A stretch of DNA of 64,000 nucleotides. Origin: Candidatus Bathyarchaeota archaeon (lineage in GTDB: Archaea; Thermoproteota; Bathyarchaeia; TCS64). The stretch's first letter is position 1, and each line of letters starts with the position of its first letter. This document shows, one piece after another, positions 37,187 to 47,047 of the stretch. The notes under the pieces are model-generated. The model made no database searches. It was given only the letters and a program-made list of their open reading frames with translations, and was not told where the DNA came from. The stretch covers positions 1 to 64,000 of the forward strand of contig JADHWN010000009.1 in the NCBI GenBank assembly GCA_016783455.1, given 5' to 3'. A program made the position numbers and the translations under genes.

Positions 37187-39289
37187 TTAGCGGTAGTCTA
37201 TCAACCCCATCTCACGCAGATCCTCAGCGAAGTGGAGGACGTACTCGACGCTGGTCTCCTTGAACTCGAAGGACACGATGTCCCGGATATCCAGAAGGCT
37301 ACGTTCCCCGTCTACCAGATTCAGTATCTCAAAAGCATCCCCGCCGAGTCGCGTCATGGGAGAACCGAAATACTCGCTGTACCAGTCTGCCCTCTCATCC
37401 CCGAGCTCCTCCCTTATGTTCTCCAGCGCGCTGCTCAGGGGCCCGTCAGACAGGCATCTCGGCACCAGGGACTCGGCCTTCACGTAGGGCTCGCTGGGCT
37501 CGTATGGCTTCTCCTCAAGTCCATACTGCTCCAGCAGCAGACGATAGAACGAGTCAATCCTCTCCATCTCCCTCCCCGCCTGCCCAAGAAGGGTCCCAGC
37601 CATTCCCTCAATGAGCCTGCCCGCCTCATCCCCACCGAGCTCTTTGACCTCGCGGACGTTCGCCGCCTCGACCTCAGCGTGGAGACTCGGGTACCGCCTC
37701 ACGTTCCAGTAGGCCTCCGCAAGGCCCTCAGTGGACGCCTTCTCCTGCAGAAGCTTCAGGGACCTCCCCGTGACCTCAGCCATCCTGACGTGGGCCTGGC
37801 TCACCACCTTCCTCGCTATCCTCAGTCCCTCCTCGTCCCCCGCGTTAGCTAGGAACAGCGTCCCCGCCTCCGCCAAACTTGTGATCCTCTTCAGCTCCGT
37901 GGGGTCACACGTATCGGTGGTATCCTCGCTGGTGTGGTGGAAGACGTTGCTGTGCCCCAGCATCACCGACGGCACCGAGAACGCTGAGTAGTCGAAGAGG
38001 ACGTGGTCGGAGCCCCCCGAGAAGTGGGTAACCCTGTAGTTGAACCTGTACCTGCTCCCCCGGGGACTATAGAACACATCCCCCTCCAGCCAGGGCAGCA
38101 GGTCCGCCAAGACCTCGTTGATATACCCCGGCACCGAGTACGGCGAACAAGTAAGGTTGAAGTTGGCCTTGCAGAGCCCATAGTCCTCGCCGATCATGTC
38201 GAGGTTGATCCCCGCGATGCCCCGCTCCCCGATATCCGGATACCGCGACAGGTACGCCGCCGCCCCATGCAACTCAGGCAGGAACAGGAACCGTATGGTC
38301 CTCCTCGGAGGCTCCATGACGCCCATCTCCACCATGGAGGCGATGTTCCTGATGATCTCCACCATCCCCGCGCAGCCAGACGCGTTATCGTTCGCCCCGG
38401 GCTTGTAGTGGTCCAGGTGGCCCATCAGTATCACCTCCTGCTTCGGGTGCTCCGAACCTGGGAACCAGGCGTCGATGGTTGGCATCTCCCCCTCGATAAG
38501 CTCAGCGTCCACCCACGCCCTCATCCGCACCGTCTTCCCATCCCGGAAGTAGGACTCCAATTCCCGCGTCTGCTTCAGGGAGAGAGCGAAGCCGAACCCC
38601 GCATCCTTCACCTCCTCCTTCTTAGGCAGCAGCCTGCTCACCTCCACGAGGTCAGGGTAATCCAGCCTATCCGCCCTACCCGTAGGCCCCACGATGATCC
38701 CAGTCGCGCCCCGTTTGATCACCGCCTCCCTGTGCACCTTAGTCCCGTTCCCACCCACGGCGAAGACGAGCTTCCCATTGACGTCAACACCCTCGTAGTC
38801 CTCGTCCTTCTTGCCCCCGCCGACGAAGACCACCTCGGACTCCGCCTCACCCCCCTTGGAGTAGGGCATCAGACTCACCGCCATATCCGAGAACCGGGCC
38901 AGAAGCCTCTCCTCGGGCTCCAGGAGCCAGAGCTCCGCCTCTTTTACCCTCCATCCAATGGGGGCAAGCCATCCCAGGTACTTCTTCTCGCCGTCAGTCG
39001 CGAACTTCTCGATCTTCACTTCGAGGCCCTTCACCTTCCCGAGCTCCTCCGCCAGCCACTCGACACAGCGGTTGTAGCCCGAGCCCACTCCTCCCCCTCG
39101 GATACGGTGGAACCTGGAGATCTTGGAGACAGTGTCCCAAGTCCGCTCACCCGAGACTTCGCTCTCGATCCTCCTCAGCAGCTTCCCACCCACGAGGAAC
39201 CTCCCATAGTCCTTGGAAGGAGACCACATAACAGACATATTTGGACTAGCGACCCTTCTTGACTTAACCCTTCCCCCGCGCGCACGCAC
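37187..39289 (-). CDS. M28-family zinc aminopeptidase-like protein with PA-like insert
   Basis: VILMGHLDHYKPGANDNASGCAGMVEIIRNIA...FLFLPELHGAAAYL...FSGGSDHVLFD. Confidence 0.88.
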   Translation of the reverse strand: MRARGGRVKSRRVASPNMSVMWSPSKDYGRFLVGGKLLRRIESEVSGERTWDTVSKISRFHRIRGGGVGSGYNRCVEWLAEELGKVKGLEVKIEKFATDGEKKYLGWLAPIGWRVKEAELWLLEPEERLLARFSDMAVSLMPYSKGGEAESEVVFVGGGKKDEDYEGVDVNGKLVFAVGGNGTKVHREAVIKRGATGIIVGPTGRADRLDYPDLVEVSRLLPKKEEVKDAGFGFALSLKQTRELESYFRDGKTVRMRAWVDAELIEGEMPTIDAWFPGSEHPKQEVILMGHLDHYKPGANDNASGCAGMVEIIRNIASMVEMGVMEPPRRTIRFLFLPELHGAAAYLSRYPDIGERGIAGINLDMIGEDYGLCKANFNLTCSPYSVPGYINEVLADLLPWLEGDVFYSPRGSRYRFNYRVTHFSGGSDHVLFDYSAFSVPSVMLGHSNVFHHTSEDTTDTCDPTELKRITSLAEAGTLFLANAGDEEGLRIARKVVSQAHVRMAEVTGRSLKLLQEKASTEGLAEAYWNVRRYPSLHAEVEAANVREVKELGGDEAGRLIEGMAGTLLGQAGREMERIDSFYRLLLEQYGLEEKPYEPSEPYVKAESLVPRCLSDGPLSSALENIREELGDERADWYSEYFGSPMTRLGGDAFEILNLVDGERSLLDIRDIVSFEFKETSVEYVLHFAEDLREMGLIDYR

Positions 39290-39345
39290 GCACAGTTATA
39301 GAGCACTTCTTACCGTTCGCGCGCGAGGGGTTGATATTATAGATG

Positions 39346-40335
39346 TTAATCAGAGGATGTAAATTTTCGAATGAGATCGACCTCATCCTGTCTGTATGGC
39401 GTCCCATCTTTATGGAATATCTCATGGAACCATGTCTCAGGTTCAGGTGATCTCTTCTCTGAACGCCACGGATACTTGGTCTGGGTCTTCCCGTCGACAA
39501 GCCCCCAGTTTATGCACCCCACGTTCTCCCGTTTGAACACAGGGAGGCATGTCTCGAACAGACTCCCTCTGGTCCTCGCCATGTATTCAGTGCATATCAT
39601 GGGTCGTCCGTGCATTCTGAGTCGATATATCTGCTCCTCGAGGTTCTCTGCATCGTTGTAGTTGTGGAACGTGACGATATCAGAGTTAGAGAGCTGGAAA
39701 TCGTTGAGCACATCGTTGTCAAACCAGACTCCCACTGATATCGGTTGGGAAGGCTCAGCTTCCCTTGTCCACCTGAAAATTTCTTTGAGTAGTCCGAGTG
39801 ATTTCCGTCCCAGATCTCCTCCACCGGGCTCGTTATACAGGTCCCACATGAGGACCCGGTCGTCATCCCCAAAGGAGTTCAAAATATCTTTCACGTACTC
39901 CTCGAGCTGCCCCCAGGTAGATGGATCAAGCACCTTATTTGCCCCAGGACTCTGGACCCAACCAGAGTTGTGCACACCGGGCTTGGGCTCGGGTTGCTTC
40001 CCGGGTAGGAAATCCGGGTTCCAGACGTCATCGAAGAAGACGAACATCGGCTTGATACCCTTACTGGATGCGATCTCCAGGAAACGGTCAACTCGTTCAA
40101 AGAACCCTGTTGAATCGTTCTCCCACACAAGGTCATGCAAGTAGACCCTGGCCGTGTTAAAACCCAGACCACTGGCCCAGCCAAGCTCGCGTTCAATAGT
40201 CAAAGGATCGAAAGTATCAGCCTGCCACATCTCTAGCTGGTTGATGGCAGTGCTAGGGATGAAGTTACACCCTACAAGCCACCTATGCCCTTTATACCAC
40301 TCCCAAGCCCTCTCCTCGCTCCATCGATCTGTCAT
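39346..40335 (-). CDS. Glycoside hydrolase family 5-like (TIM barrel)
   Basis: GFNTARVYLHDLVWENDSTGF...VLMWDLYNEPGGGD...MICTEYMARTRGS. Confidence 0.85.
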   Translation of the reverse strand: MTDRWSEERAWEWYKGHRWLVGCNFIPSTAINQLEMWQADTFDPLTIERELGWASGLGFNTARVYLHDLVWENDSTGFFERVDRFLEIASSKGIKPMFVFFDDVWNPDFLPGKQPEPKPGVHNSGWVQSPGANKVLDPSTWGQLEEYVKDILNSFGDDDRVLMWDLYNEPGGGDLGRKSLGLLKEIFRWTREAEPSQPISVGVWFDNDVLNDFQLSNSDIVTFHNYNDAENLEEQIYRLRMHGRPMICTEYMARTRGSLFETCLPVFKRENVGCINWGLVDGKTQTKYPWRSEKRSPEPETWFHEIFHKDGTPYRQDEVDLIRKFTSSD

Positions 40336-40441
40336 GGTTAGTGGATAACCGGAGCGACGATAAAGGATTTCAGGTATCGCGCGCGCTTAAGAAACTCCAT
40401 TTTCATATTGTAGTCGTTCCTGAGTTTCAGATGCCCGAAAT

Positions 40442-41545
40442 ATGTCCACGGGGCGTCAACATGCACCCATGCCTTATATTTCAATAAAATATGATTATGC
40501 GATAATCATGTCTCTAGTAGGTGGAACCCCATTCTGGTTAAAGATTGAAGCCGCCAAGTACGCCCACAAGATCATCAACGAGCGATGCGCGGTCAAACCC
40601 GGCGAGGAGGTACTCATCCTCACGGACACCAAAACAGAGCTTGAGATGTCCATGAGCCTCGCGCAGGCAGCCGCAGCAGCGGGCGCTCGATGGAACCTGC
40701 TTGTTCAAGACTCCTGGATGGATGAATCCAGCCCCAGGATCCTGACGGACATAGCCAAGAAAGCACTTCTGGCAACCGACCTGTTCATCGACGTAGGATA
40801 CTCCCTATACCCGGATGTCCCACCTGAGTACACTCAGATGATGGAGGACAAGAAGACACGTCGGATGACCCTGGAGTGCAGGACCCTGAGAAGCATGATC
40901 GGAGGAGGCACCGATTGCGACCCAAAGGTCTTCCACGACATCGGGGAGAGGATCAGACCCTACGTGGAGGAGGGAGAAGGAGAAGTCCACTGCACCAGCA
41001 AGCTGGGCACCGACCTGAGATGTAACGTCAAAGGCGCCAGGAACATCAACTACACAGGGATGGCGGACAAGCCCGGCACATCGGGCTGCACGCCCGACGG
41101 GGAGTTCGAGATCTACCCCGTCCTGGGCTCCGCCAACGGCGTCATAGTCGCGGATGGACCCATGAACCATGTCAGGGAGAGCACAGGAGTCTACGGCAAC
41201 TACCCGTGGGACTCCGTCAACAAGCCGTTGAAGCTGATCGTAGAGGAAGGCAAGTACGTGGAGGCCATCGGAGAGGGCGGTGACGCGGACAAGTTCCGCT
41301 GGCTCATCGAGAACATCCCCAACGCAGATAACTTCGGGGAGTTCGCCCTCGGCACTAATCCTCTTTGCCGTGAGACAGGAGAATTCTCGGAGGAGAAGAA
41401 GCGTCTCGGAAACGTTCATGTGGCCTATGGCAGGGGCTGCACTCCCGCTGTTCCCTGTAACATTCACCTAGACATCGTTCTGAGAAAGCCAAGGGTGGAG
41501 ATCGATGGAGTGCCGATCATCGACAAGGGGAAACTCCTCATCTAA
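40442..41545 (+). CDS. Aminopeptidase-family protein (M29/NicX-like)
   Basis: KYAHKIINERCAVKPGEEVLILTD...CTSKLGTDLRCNVKG...TPDGEFEIYP; start may be 40508. Confidence 0.7.
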   Translation: MSTGRQHAPMPYISIKYDYAIIMSLVGGTPFWLKIEAAKYAHKIINERCAVKPGEEVLILTDTKTELEMSMSLAQAAAAAGARWNLLVQDSWMDESSPRILTDIAKKALLATDLFIDVGYSLYPDVPPEYTQMMEDKKTRRMTLECRTLRSMIGGGTDCDPKVFHDIGERIRPYVEEGEGEVHCTSKLGTDLRCNVKGARNINYTGMADKPGTSGCTPDGEFEIYPVLGSANGVIVADGPMNHVRESTGVYGNYPWDSVNKPLKLIVEEGKYVEAIGEGGDADKFRWLIENIPNADNFGEFALGTNPLCRETGEFSEEKKRLGNVHVAYGRGCTPAVPCNIHLDIVLRKPRVEIDGVPIIDKGKLLI

Positions 41546-41590
41546 ATTGCGCGCACACGGTGGGGGGTTTACGATTTTACCCCAAACATA

Positions 41591-42430
41591 CTAGTAGTGG
41601 GGCCGAGTCTCCCCCACTACCTTCAGGAACCGGGACCTGTACTCTTCGGAGCCGCCAATCGCCTCAGAGATATCATCGTACTCTTGCTTCAGGTCATCGG
41701 TCGTTGGGACTGGCCTGGGTGGATTATTGACGCCCAGCTCGTTTTTCATATAATCAAATATCGCGGGATTTCCCATTGCGGGACGCCCCATCATCACTCC
41801 ACCGACACCCATCTCCACTAGCGATTGAACCATCTCCGGAGTCTCAATCCCCCCGTTGGCGATAACAGGGATCCCCCTCGCAGCCTCAACGCACTCCGGG
41901 TAGACAGAGTTATCCTCCTTCTCATCCGAGCTCTGAGCCGCATGCTTGGCGTGGACCACGAAGAAGTCCGGGTCAACCCCTCCCAGGTTATTGAGGTAGA
42001 GCCTATTGTCCTTCTCGTACTGGTTCAACCCAAGCCTGATCTTGACGGAGACGGGGTGCCCGTGGTCCCTTATCGTCGACACAAGCCTCGCGGTCTTCTC
42101 GGCCCTCTTGACCATGGCGGCACCCTTACCCTGCCTGATGACGTCCTTGCTGGGGCAGCTCAGGTTCAGGTTGAACCCCATGAAGCCATCAAATGGCTTG
42201 AAACTCGACAGAAAACGGTCAAGCCTACCCTCGTTGCCGGACAAGACCTGAATCTGAACAGGGGTGGCGTCCCTTGGCTCTATCTTCTCAAGCGACACCC
42301 TGTTCCTCCTCAGGAAGCTCTCCACGTGGGCCATCTCGGTGAAAGTCAGGTCTGCGCCGTGGCTATAGCACAGGGTACGGAACACGCTATCCGAGTAACG
42401 TTCCAGCGATGCGAGCATGAACCTGAACAA
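41591..42430 (-). CDS. tRNA-dihydrouridine synthase-like protein
   Basis: PVQIQVLSGNEGRL...GFNLNLSCPSKDVIRQGKGAAMVKR...VSVKIRLG...VIANGGIETPE...GVMMGRPAMGNP. Confidence 0.9.
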   Translation of the reverse strand: MFRFMLASLERYSDSVFRTLCYSHGADLTFTEMAHVESFLRRNRVSLEKIEPRDATPVQIQVLSGNEGRLDRFLSSFKPFDGFMGFNLNLSCPSKDVIRQGKGAAMVKRAEKTARLVSTIRDHGHPVSVKIRLGLNQYEKDNRLYLNNLGGVDPDFFVVHAKHAAQSSDEKEDNSVYPECVEAARGIPVIANGGIETPEMVQSLVEMGVGGVMMGRPAMGNPAIFDYMKNELGVNNPPRPVPTTDDLKQEYDDISEAIGGSEEYRSRFLKVVGETRPHY

Positions 42431-42789
42431 GGCGTGAGATAGAACGATTTGATGAATAAAAGGATGGGTAAAAGAACCTCGTCCCAGCTACCCGAGATCC
42501 GCTCGAAGCGCGCGCGCCTTTAAAACATAATGCACACGCTACATTTAGCCGCGCTTGCGTGTGAATGATTCGAAGGATCGGCAACGAAACTCTACATCAA
42601 TTACATCCAAATTAGTCCCGTAGAAATAAACAAGAATACGTGGTGAATCTACCTTTTCTCACATGTAGATCCTTACAATTAATACATCGCACCAAAATAT
42701 TCCGTACCACACTCAAGGTTCAGTAGTGTAAGGAACACCCATCTTCATACAATACACTCGCGAAGTATGGTTGCCAGGTGACGAACACT

Positions 42790-42993
42790 CTAGGGAGAGC
42801 GCGCACGTTGAGATCTTTCATCCTCATCCAGCTGAGTACATCTTGGGCACGGCGGAATGTGAAGAGGCCTGTCGGGGAATATCATCAGGATCTCCTTACC
42901 TCTTCGAGGATAGTCAGGGCAATCTGTTTTCCAGTGATAGTACTCCTCTTGATCAGGTTGTCTCCTATGAAGTCTTTTCACATATTCAGCCAT
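42790..42993 (-). CDS. Small cysteine-containing protein (possible zinc-binding)
   Basis: EEYYHWKTDCPDYPRRGKEILMIFPDRPLHIPPCPRCTQLDED; CPDYP/CPRC pair. Confidence 0.45.
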   Translation of the reverse strand: MAEYVKRLHRRQPDQEEYYHWKTDCPDYPRRGKEILMIFPDRPLHIPPCPRCTQLDEDERSQRARSP

Positions 42994-43059
42994 TACTCGC
43001 TCACGTCTACTTCATCTAACCCAAGCTTAATAGCTCTTATCCGATTGACGCGGTGAAAA

Positions 43060-43331
43060 ATGCCAGTCGAAAACGTCGTTTACAGAGGAAGCAAACCGGT
43101 TATGAGCTACTGCTTGGCTGGTCTTACCTCACTGAATGACGAGGGGGCAGTGTTGCGTAGAAAGCAAGAGGCAGTGCCTTAAACACAGCCGTAGATGCGG
43201 CGGAGGTGACGAGGATCAGGTTCATGGAAAATCTCACAGTTGAGAATATAGAGATCGGAACTGGAGAGCTTGAATCTGAGGGACGGATAAGGAACGTCAG
43301 CACGATAAAAATTGTTCAAAAAAAACATTGA
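43060..43331 (+). pseudogene. alba: Alba-family chromatin protein gene with apparent -1 frameshift near 43158
   Basis: MPVENVVYRGSKPVMSYCLAGLTSLNDEGAVLR // KARGSALNTAVDAAEVTRIRFMENLTVENIEIGTGELESEGRIRNVSTIKIVQKKH*; absent from the ORF track as one protein. Confidence 0.85.
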
Positions 43332-43495
43332 AGTAAAAATACATCTACTCCCTTTATCACGCGCGCGGTTTATTAGCGTTCTACCTTCTGCATACGCCGG
43401 CTCATTTTTTCCAAAGCGAAGGCGAAACGCCATGATTTTACTCCAGAACGCCTATTATACCATCAAGTGCTATATCTTACAAGGTCGTTGACGAG

Positions 43496-43723
43496 TTGAA
43501 TCCAGAAAAGTCCAGCAACTTTGAGGAGCTAAGCTTCACAAATCAAGTCAACTACCACGAAAAAGAGCTGAGAAGGATCCAAAAGGGCACATCTGCATCG
43601 AAAGTTTTCAACCTCTCAGAACGTCATAGGCTCTTGCGATACGGTGTGCTCATCCGAAAAGGGCGGGGAAAGTATGTTCGGTGGATGGTCTCTGAACGGG
43701 CAAGAGGCATCCTTGAGGTATAA
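43496..43723 (+). CDS. Small wHTH-like hypothetical protein
   Basis: KVFNLSERHRLLRYGVLIRKGRGKYVRWMVSERARGILEV; weak paralog at 36842. Confidence 0.5.
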   Translation: MNPEKSSNFEELSFTNQVNYHEKELRRIQKGTSASKVFNLSERHRLLRYGVLIRKGRGKYVRWMVSERARGILEV

Positions 43724-43811
43724 ATGCTGATTATTTTACCCGCACACGAAGCGCGCGCAAAACCACAAGGTATTTTATTGTAGTTACCTTTACTCAGGAG
43801 AGTGTTTATCA

Positions 43812-44261
43812 ATGAAAGGTAAGATCATAAAGTATTTCTCGTTCAGAGGATTCGGATTTATAGCGCCTGAGGATAGTCAGGACGAAGTATTTTTCCATGT
43901 ATCAAGCTACCCGGAAGTAGCCCAACCCGAAATAGGCAAGGATGTAGAATTCGAACTAATTGAAACCCCTAAGGGAAAAGAAGCGACTAAAATCGAAATT
44001 CTACCTGAAACGCCAGAAGACGAACCCGTAGAAACACCAGCAGACGAACCCGTTGAAGCTGAGAGTCCTGAAGCTTCAATTATGGAGGTCGGAGAAATCA
44101 AAGGCGTGGGCAAGGCGACTGAGGAGAAACTTAGGAAGGCCGGGTTCGACACTGTGGAATCGATAGCCACTGTTGACGCGGATACTGTATCAGAGAAGAC
44201 AGGTATGTCCTCAAAGGTGGCGGCCAAGCTCGTTGCGTCAGCCAAAGAGCTCCTCGAATAG
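43812..44261 (+). CDS. Cold-shock domain protein fused to a C-terminal helix-hairpin-helix domain
   Basis: MKGKIIKYFSFRGFGFIAPEDSQDEVFFHVSSY (RNP1/RNP2) + acidic linker + IKGVGKATEEKLRKAGFDTVESIA. Confidence 0.88.
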   Translation: MKGKIIKYFSFRGFGFIAPEDSQDEVFFHVSSYPEVAQPEIGKDVEFELIETPKGKEATKIEILPETPEDEPVETPADEPVEAESPEASIMEVGEIKGVGKATEEKLRKAGFDTVESIATVDADTVSEKTGMSSKVAAKLVASAKELLE

Positions 44262-44350
44262 TTCGCGCGCACGACTAATACACGCTCGGGTGCGCGCGCA
44301 GCCTCTCACGCGCGCATGGGTAAAACCAATCTGAACAGGTCTTTGATGAA

Positions 44351-45271
44351 ATGATAAAGGCGGATACGATTACACGGTGCCCCGATTGCGGGGACGTCCA
44401 TCTCATCCGTGACCTCAAAGCGGGAGAGCTCATCTGCGAACGCTGTGGCCTGGTCATATCCACATCTCTTCTAAATTACGGACCGGAATGGAGGGCCTTC
44501 GACAACGTGCAACTTGAGAAACGAACTCGCGTCGGAGCTCCCATCACTTGGACAATCCACGACGTAGGCCTCTCAACCACCATCGACACGAGCGGCCGAG
44601 ATAGCCGAGGCCAGAGGCTTTCCGACCATCAGAAGGCCCAGCTCTACAGGCTCCGTAAGTGGCATCGCCGGTCCAAGGTTTCAAGCTCATCGGACAGGAA
44701 CCTTGCATATGCACTCTCGGAGCTCACAAAGGCAGCATTCAAACTGAATCTCCCTAGGAACGTCATCGAGACTGCAGCGTTCATCTATCGTCAGGCAGTG
44801 AAGAAACGCCTAGTAAGGGGTCGTTCCATCAAGGGAGTCACTGCGGCCTCCCTCTACATTGCCTGCCGTCAGTGCAACATCACGAGGAGCATCGAGGAGG
44901 TCGCCACGGCAACTCAGCTATCCAAGAAGGAGACAGGGCGTATATACAGGTACTTGATGAGGAGACTGAACGCCAAGGTGCCCCGCTCAAACCCTCGCGA
45001 CTACGTCTCCAAGTACGTGAGCCAGCTCTCCCTATCCGGTGACACGGAAAGCATAGCATTGGGTATATTGGACCATGCTATGGAACTCGGGTTGACGAAT
45101 GGTCGGAGTCCGGCTGGTATGGCGGCTGCATCCACCTACATCGCGAGTGTGCTGATGGGCGAGAAACGTACTCAACACGAGTACGCTGAGACGGGGAACA
45201 TAACTGAGGTTACTATACGGAACCGCTACAAGGAGCTCACGCAGAAACTTCATATCAAAGTAGATATGTAG
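44351..45271 (+). CDS. tfb: Transcription initiation factor TFB
   Basis: CPDCGDVHLIRDLKAGELICERCGLVI zinc ribbon; two cyclin-fold repeats; SRNLAYALSEL, GVTAASLYIACRQCN, SPAGMAAASTYIA. Confidence 0.97.
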   Translation: MIKADTITRCPDCGDVHLIRDLKAGELICERCGLVISTSLLNYGPEWRAFDNVQLEKRTRVGAPITWTIHDVGLSTTIDTSGRDSRGQRLSDHQKAQLYRLRKWHRRSKVSSSSDRNLAYALSELTKAAFKLNLPRNVIETAAFIYRQAVKKRLVRGRSIKGVTAASLYIACRQCNITRSIEEVATATQLSKKETGRIYRYLMRRLNAKVPRSNPRDYVSKYVSQLSLSGDTESIALGILDHAMELGLTNGRSPAGMAAASTYIASVLMGEKRTQHEYAETGNITEVTIRNRYKELTQKLHIKVDM

Positions 45272-45322
45272 CAAGCCGCAAGTTGCGCGCGCAGCGTGAG
45301 TAAGGTATAGGTTTCATGCGCA

Positions 45323-45332
45323 CATTATAAAA
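45323..45332 (+). promoter_or_regulatory. Candidate TATA box upstream of the aldo/keto reductase gene
   Basis: attataaaag about 30 nt upstream of the ATG at 45356; archaeal promoter spacing for a short leader. Confidence 0.5.
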
Positions 45333-45355
45333 GAGAGGTTCTGTTACACTCAAAT

Positions 45356-46207
45356 ATGGAAAAAAGGGTTCTGGGCAGGACCAACCACAGGAGCAGCATC
45401 GCAACCCTAGGGGGAGCCGTCTTCATCTACCCCATCGAGACCCATGTGGGAGACCAGTTCATCAAGCACGCCCTTGACCGGGGCGTGAACCACATCGACG
45501 TCGCCCCCACCTACGGCAACGCCGAGGCGAGACTCGGGAAATGGGTGAGGGAGTACCGGGACGACCTCTTCCTCGCCTGCAAGACGGGAAAACGGACGAA
45601 GCAGGAGACCGCCGAGGAGCTCAGGAGCAGCCTGGAACGCCTCCAGACGGACCACCTCGACCTCTACCAGTTCCACGGGCTGGACACCCAGGAGGACCTC
45701 AACACGGTGGTCGGCGAGGGCGGTGCCCTCCAGGCCTTCCAAGAGGCAAAGGAGGAGGGGCTCATCAACCACATCGGGATCACGAGCCATAACCCAGAGA
45801 ATATCCTCCGGGCCCTGGAGCTCATGGACCTCGACACCATCCTCCTCCCCGTCAACTACGTCCTGGGCGCCCACCCGGAACCCGGAAACGACTTCCGCCC
45901 CGTCTTATCCGCGGCGGAGGAGCGGGACATCGGGGTGATCGCCATGAAGGCGGTGGCCAAGGGCCCCTACCCAGGCGAGAGGACCCGGGACTGCTGGTAC
46001 CAGCCCTTCACAGCGAAAAATGAGATCAAGGAGGCCCTACGGTTCACCCTTTCGCAGCCCCTCACGACCGCCGCGACCTCCTCTGACATGGAGATAGCCA
46101 AGATGACCATAGACGCAGCCGAGAACTACAAACCTATGGACAGGGATGAACAGGAGGCCCTCATCGCGAGAGCCGCAGACTGGAGACCACTCTTCCCCAG
46201 AAACTAG
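45356..46207 (+). CDS. Aldo/keto reductase
   Basis: GVNHIDVAPTYGNAEARLGKWV...LACKTGKRTKQETAEELRSSLERLQTDHLDLYQFHGL. Confidence 0.95.
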   Translation: MEKRVLGRTNHRSSIATLGGAVFIYPIETHVGDQFIKHALDRGVNHIDVAPTYGNAEARLGKWVREYRDDLFLACKTGKRTKQETAEELRSSLERLQTDHLDLYQFHGLDTQEDLNTVVGEGGALQAFQEAKEEGLINHIGITSHNPENILRALELMDLDTILLPVNYVLGAHPEPGNDFRPVLSAAEERDIGVIAMKAVAKGPYPGERTRDCWYQPFTAKNEIKEALRFTLSQPLTTAATSSDMEIAKMTIDAAENYKPMDRDEQEALIARAADWRPLFPRN

Positions 46208-46278
46208 CGCGCGAAAACGCCCTCTGTTCGTGTGCGTAAATTATTTAGCGTGATTAGACATATGCCTAACTGAGTTCT

Positions 46279-46971
46279 ATGAAAGTACTCGCGCTCAACG
46301 CAAGCCCCAGGAAGGCAAACGGAGTATCGGAGGTACTAATGAACAAGTTCCTCGAGGGCGCCTCTAAGGCGGGGGCGGAGATCGAGAGACACTACGTCAC
46401 CGACCTCGACATCAAAGGCTGTGTGGGCTGCTTCAGTTGCTGGTGGGTGACCCCCGGGAGATGCGCTCAGAGGGACGACATGGACTGGCTGCTGCCCAAG
46501 ATAGCCGAGGCGGACGTTCTGTACCTCGGCACACCGATCTACCACTACAACATAATCCACTACCTCCAGAGACTGCGGGAGCGGACGCTGCCCCTCGCCA
46601 TGCCGGAGATGTACGTCGAGGAAGGGGATACCCACCATCCAGCGAGATCCAGAAACGAGAATCAGGTGATCGTGCTGGCCGCCGTCTGCGGGTTTCCCGA
46701 CCTGGTGAACTTCAGGCAGGCGAAGGGGCTGTATCCAGAAGCGGTCCACATCTTCCTGCCCGCGGCACAGATCATCGCCAATGAAGAGGGCAGAAAGTAC
46801 CTAGAGGGCTTTTTGGACGCAGTGGAGACTGCGGGGAGGACGTTGGCTGAGACCGGCGAGGTCACTGATACGGTAAGAGATATGCTCGTCGTCGATTATC
46901 CCGACGAGGTGAAACAGATGATCCTGAGGCAGCATAACGAGTACTCGGCGTCACTCTCCACCGAGAAATAA
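46279..46971 (+). CDS. NADPH-dependent FMN reductase / flavodoxin-fold protein
   Basis: MKVLALNASPRKANGVSEVLMNKFLEGA...CVGCFSCWWVTPGRCAQRDDMDWLL...LGTPIYHYNI. Confidence 0.9.
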   Translation: MKVLALNASPRKANGVSEVLMNKFLEGASKAGAEIERHYVTDLDIKGCVGCFSCWWVTPGRCAQRDDMDWLLPKIAEADVLYLGTPIYHYNIIHYLQRLRERTLPLAMPEMYVEEGDTHHPARSRNENQVIVLAAVCGFPDLVNFRQAKGLYPEAVHIFLPAAQIIANEEGRKYLEGFLDAVETAGRTLAETGEVTDTVRDMLVVDYPDEVKQMILRQHNEYSASLSTEK

Positions 46972-47047
46972 GGATTTCTCGCGCGCGGTCATTAATCGGA
47001 TCAGCCTATTGCGCGCACAGATGTCTAGCTTGCTACGCATATGGATC

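Noticed and set aside
38003-39262. 419-aa ORF antisense to the M28 peptidase
   Set aside because: Antisense frame of a GC-rich, well-supported gene; P/R/H-rich translation with no recognisable domain. Same reasoning for 23475..24563, 48321..49382, 33652..34416 and 27581..28132.
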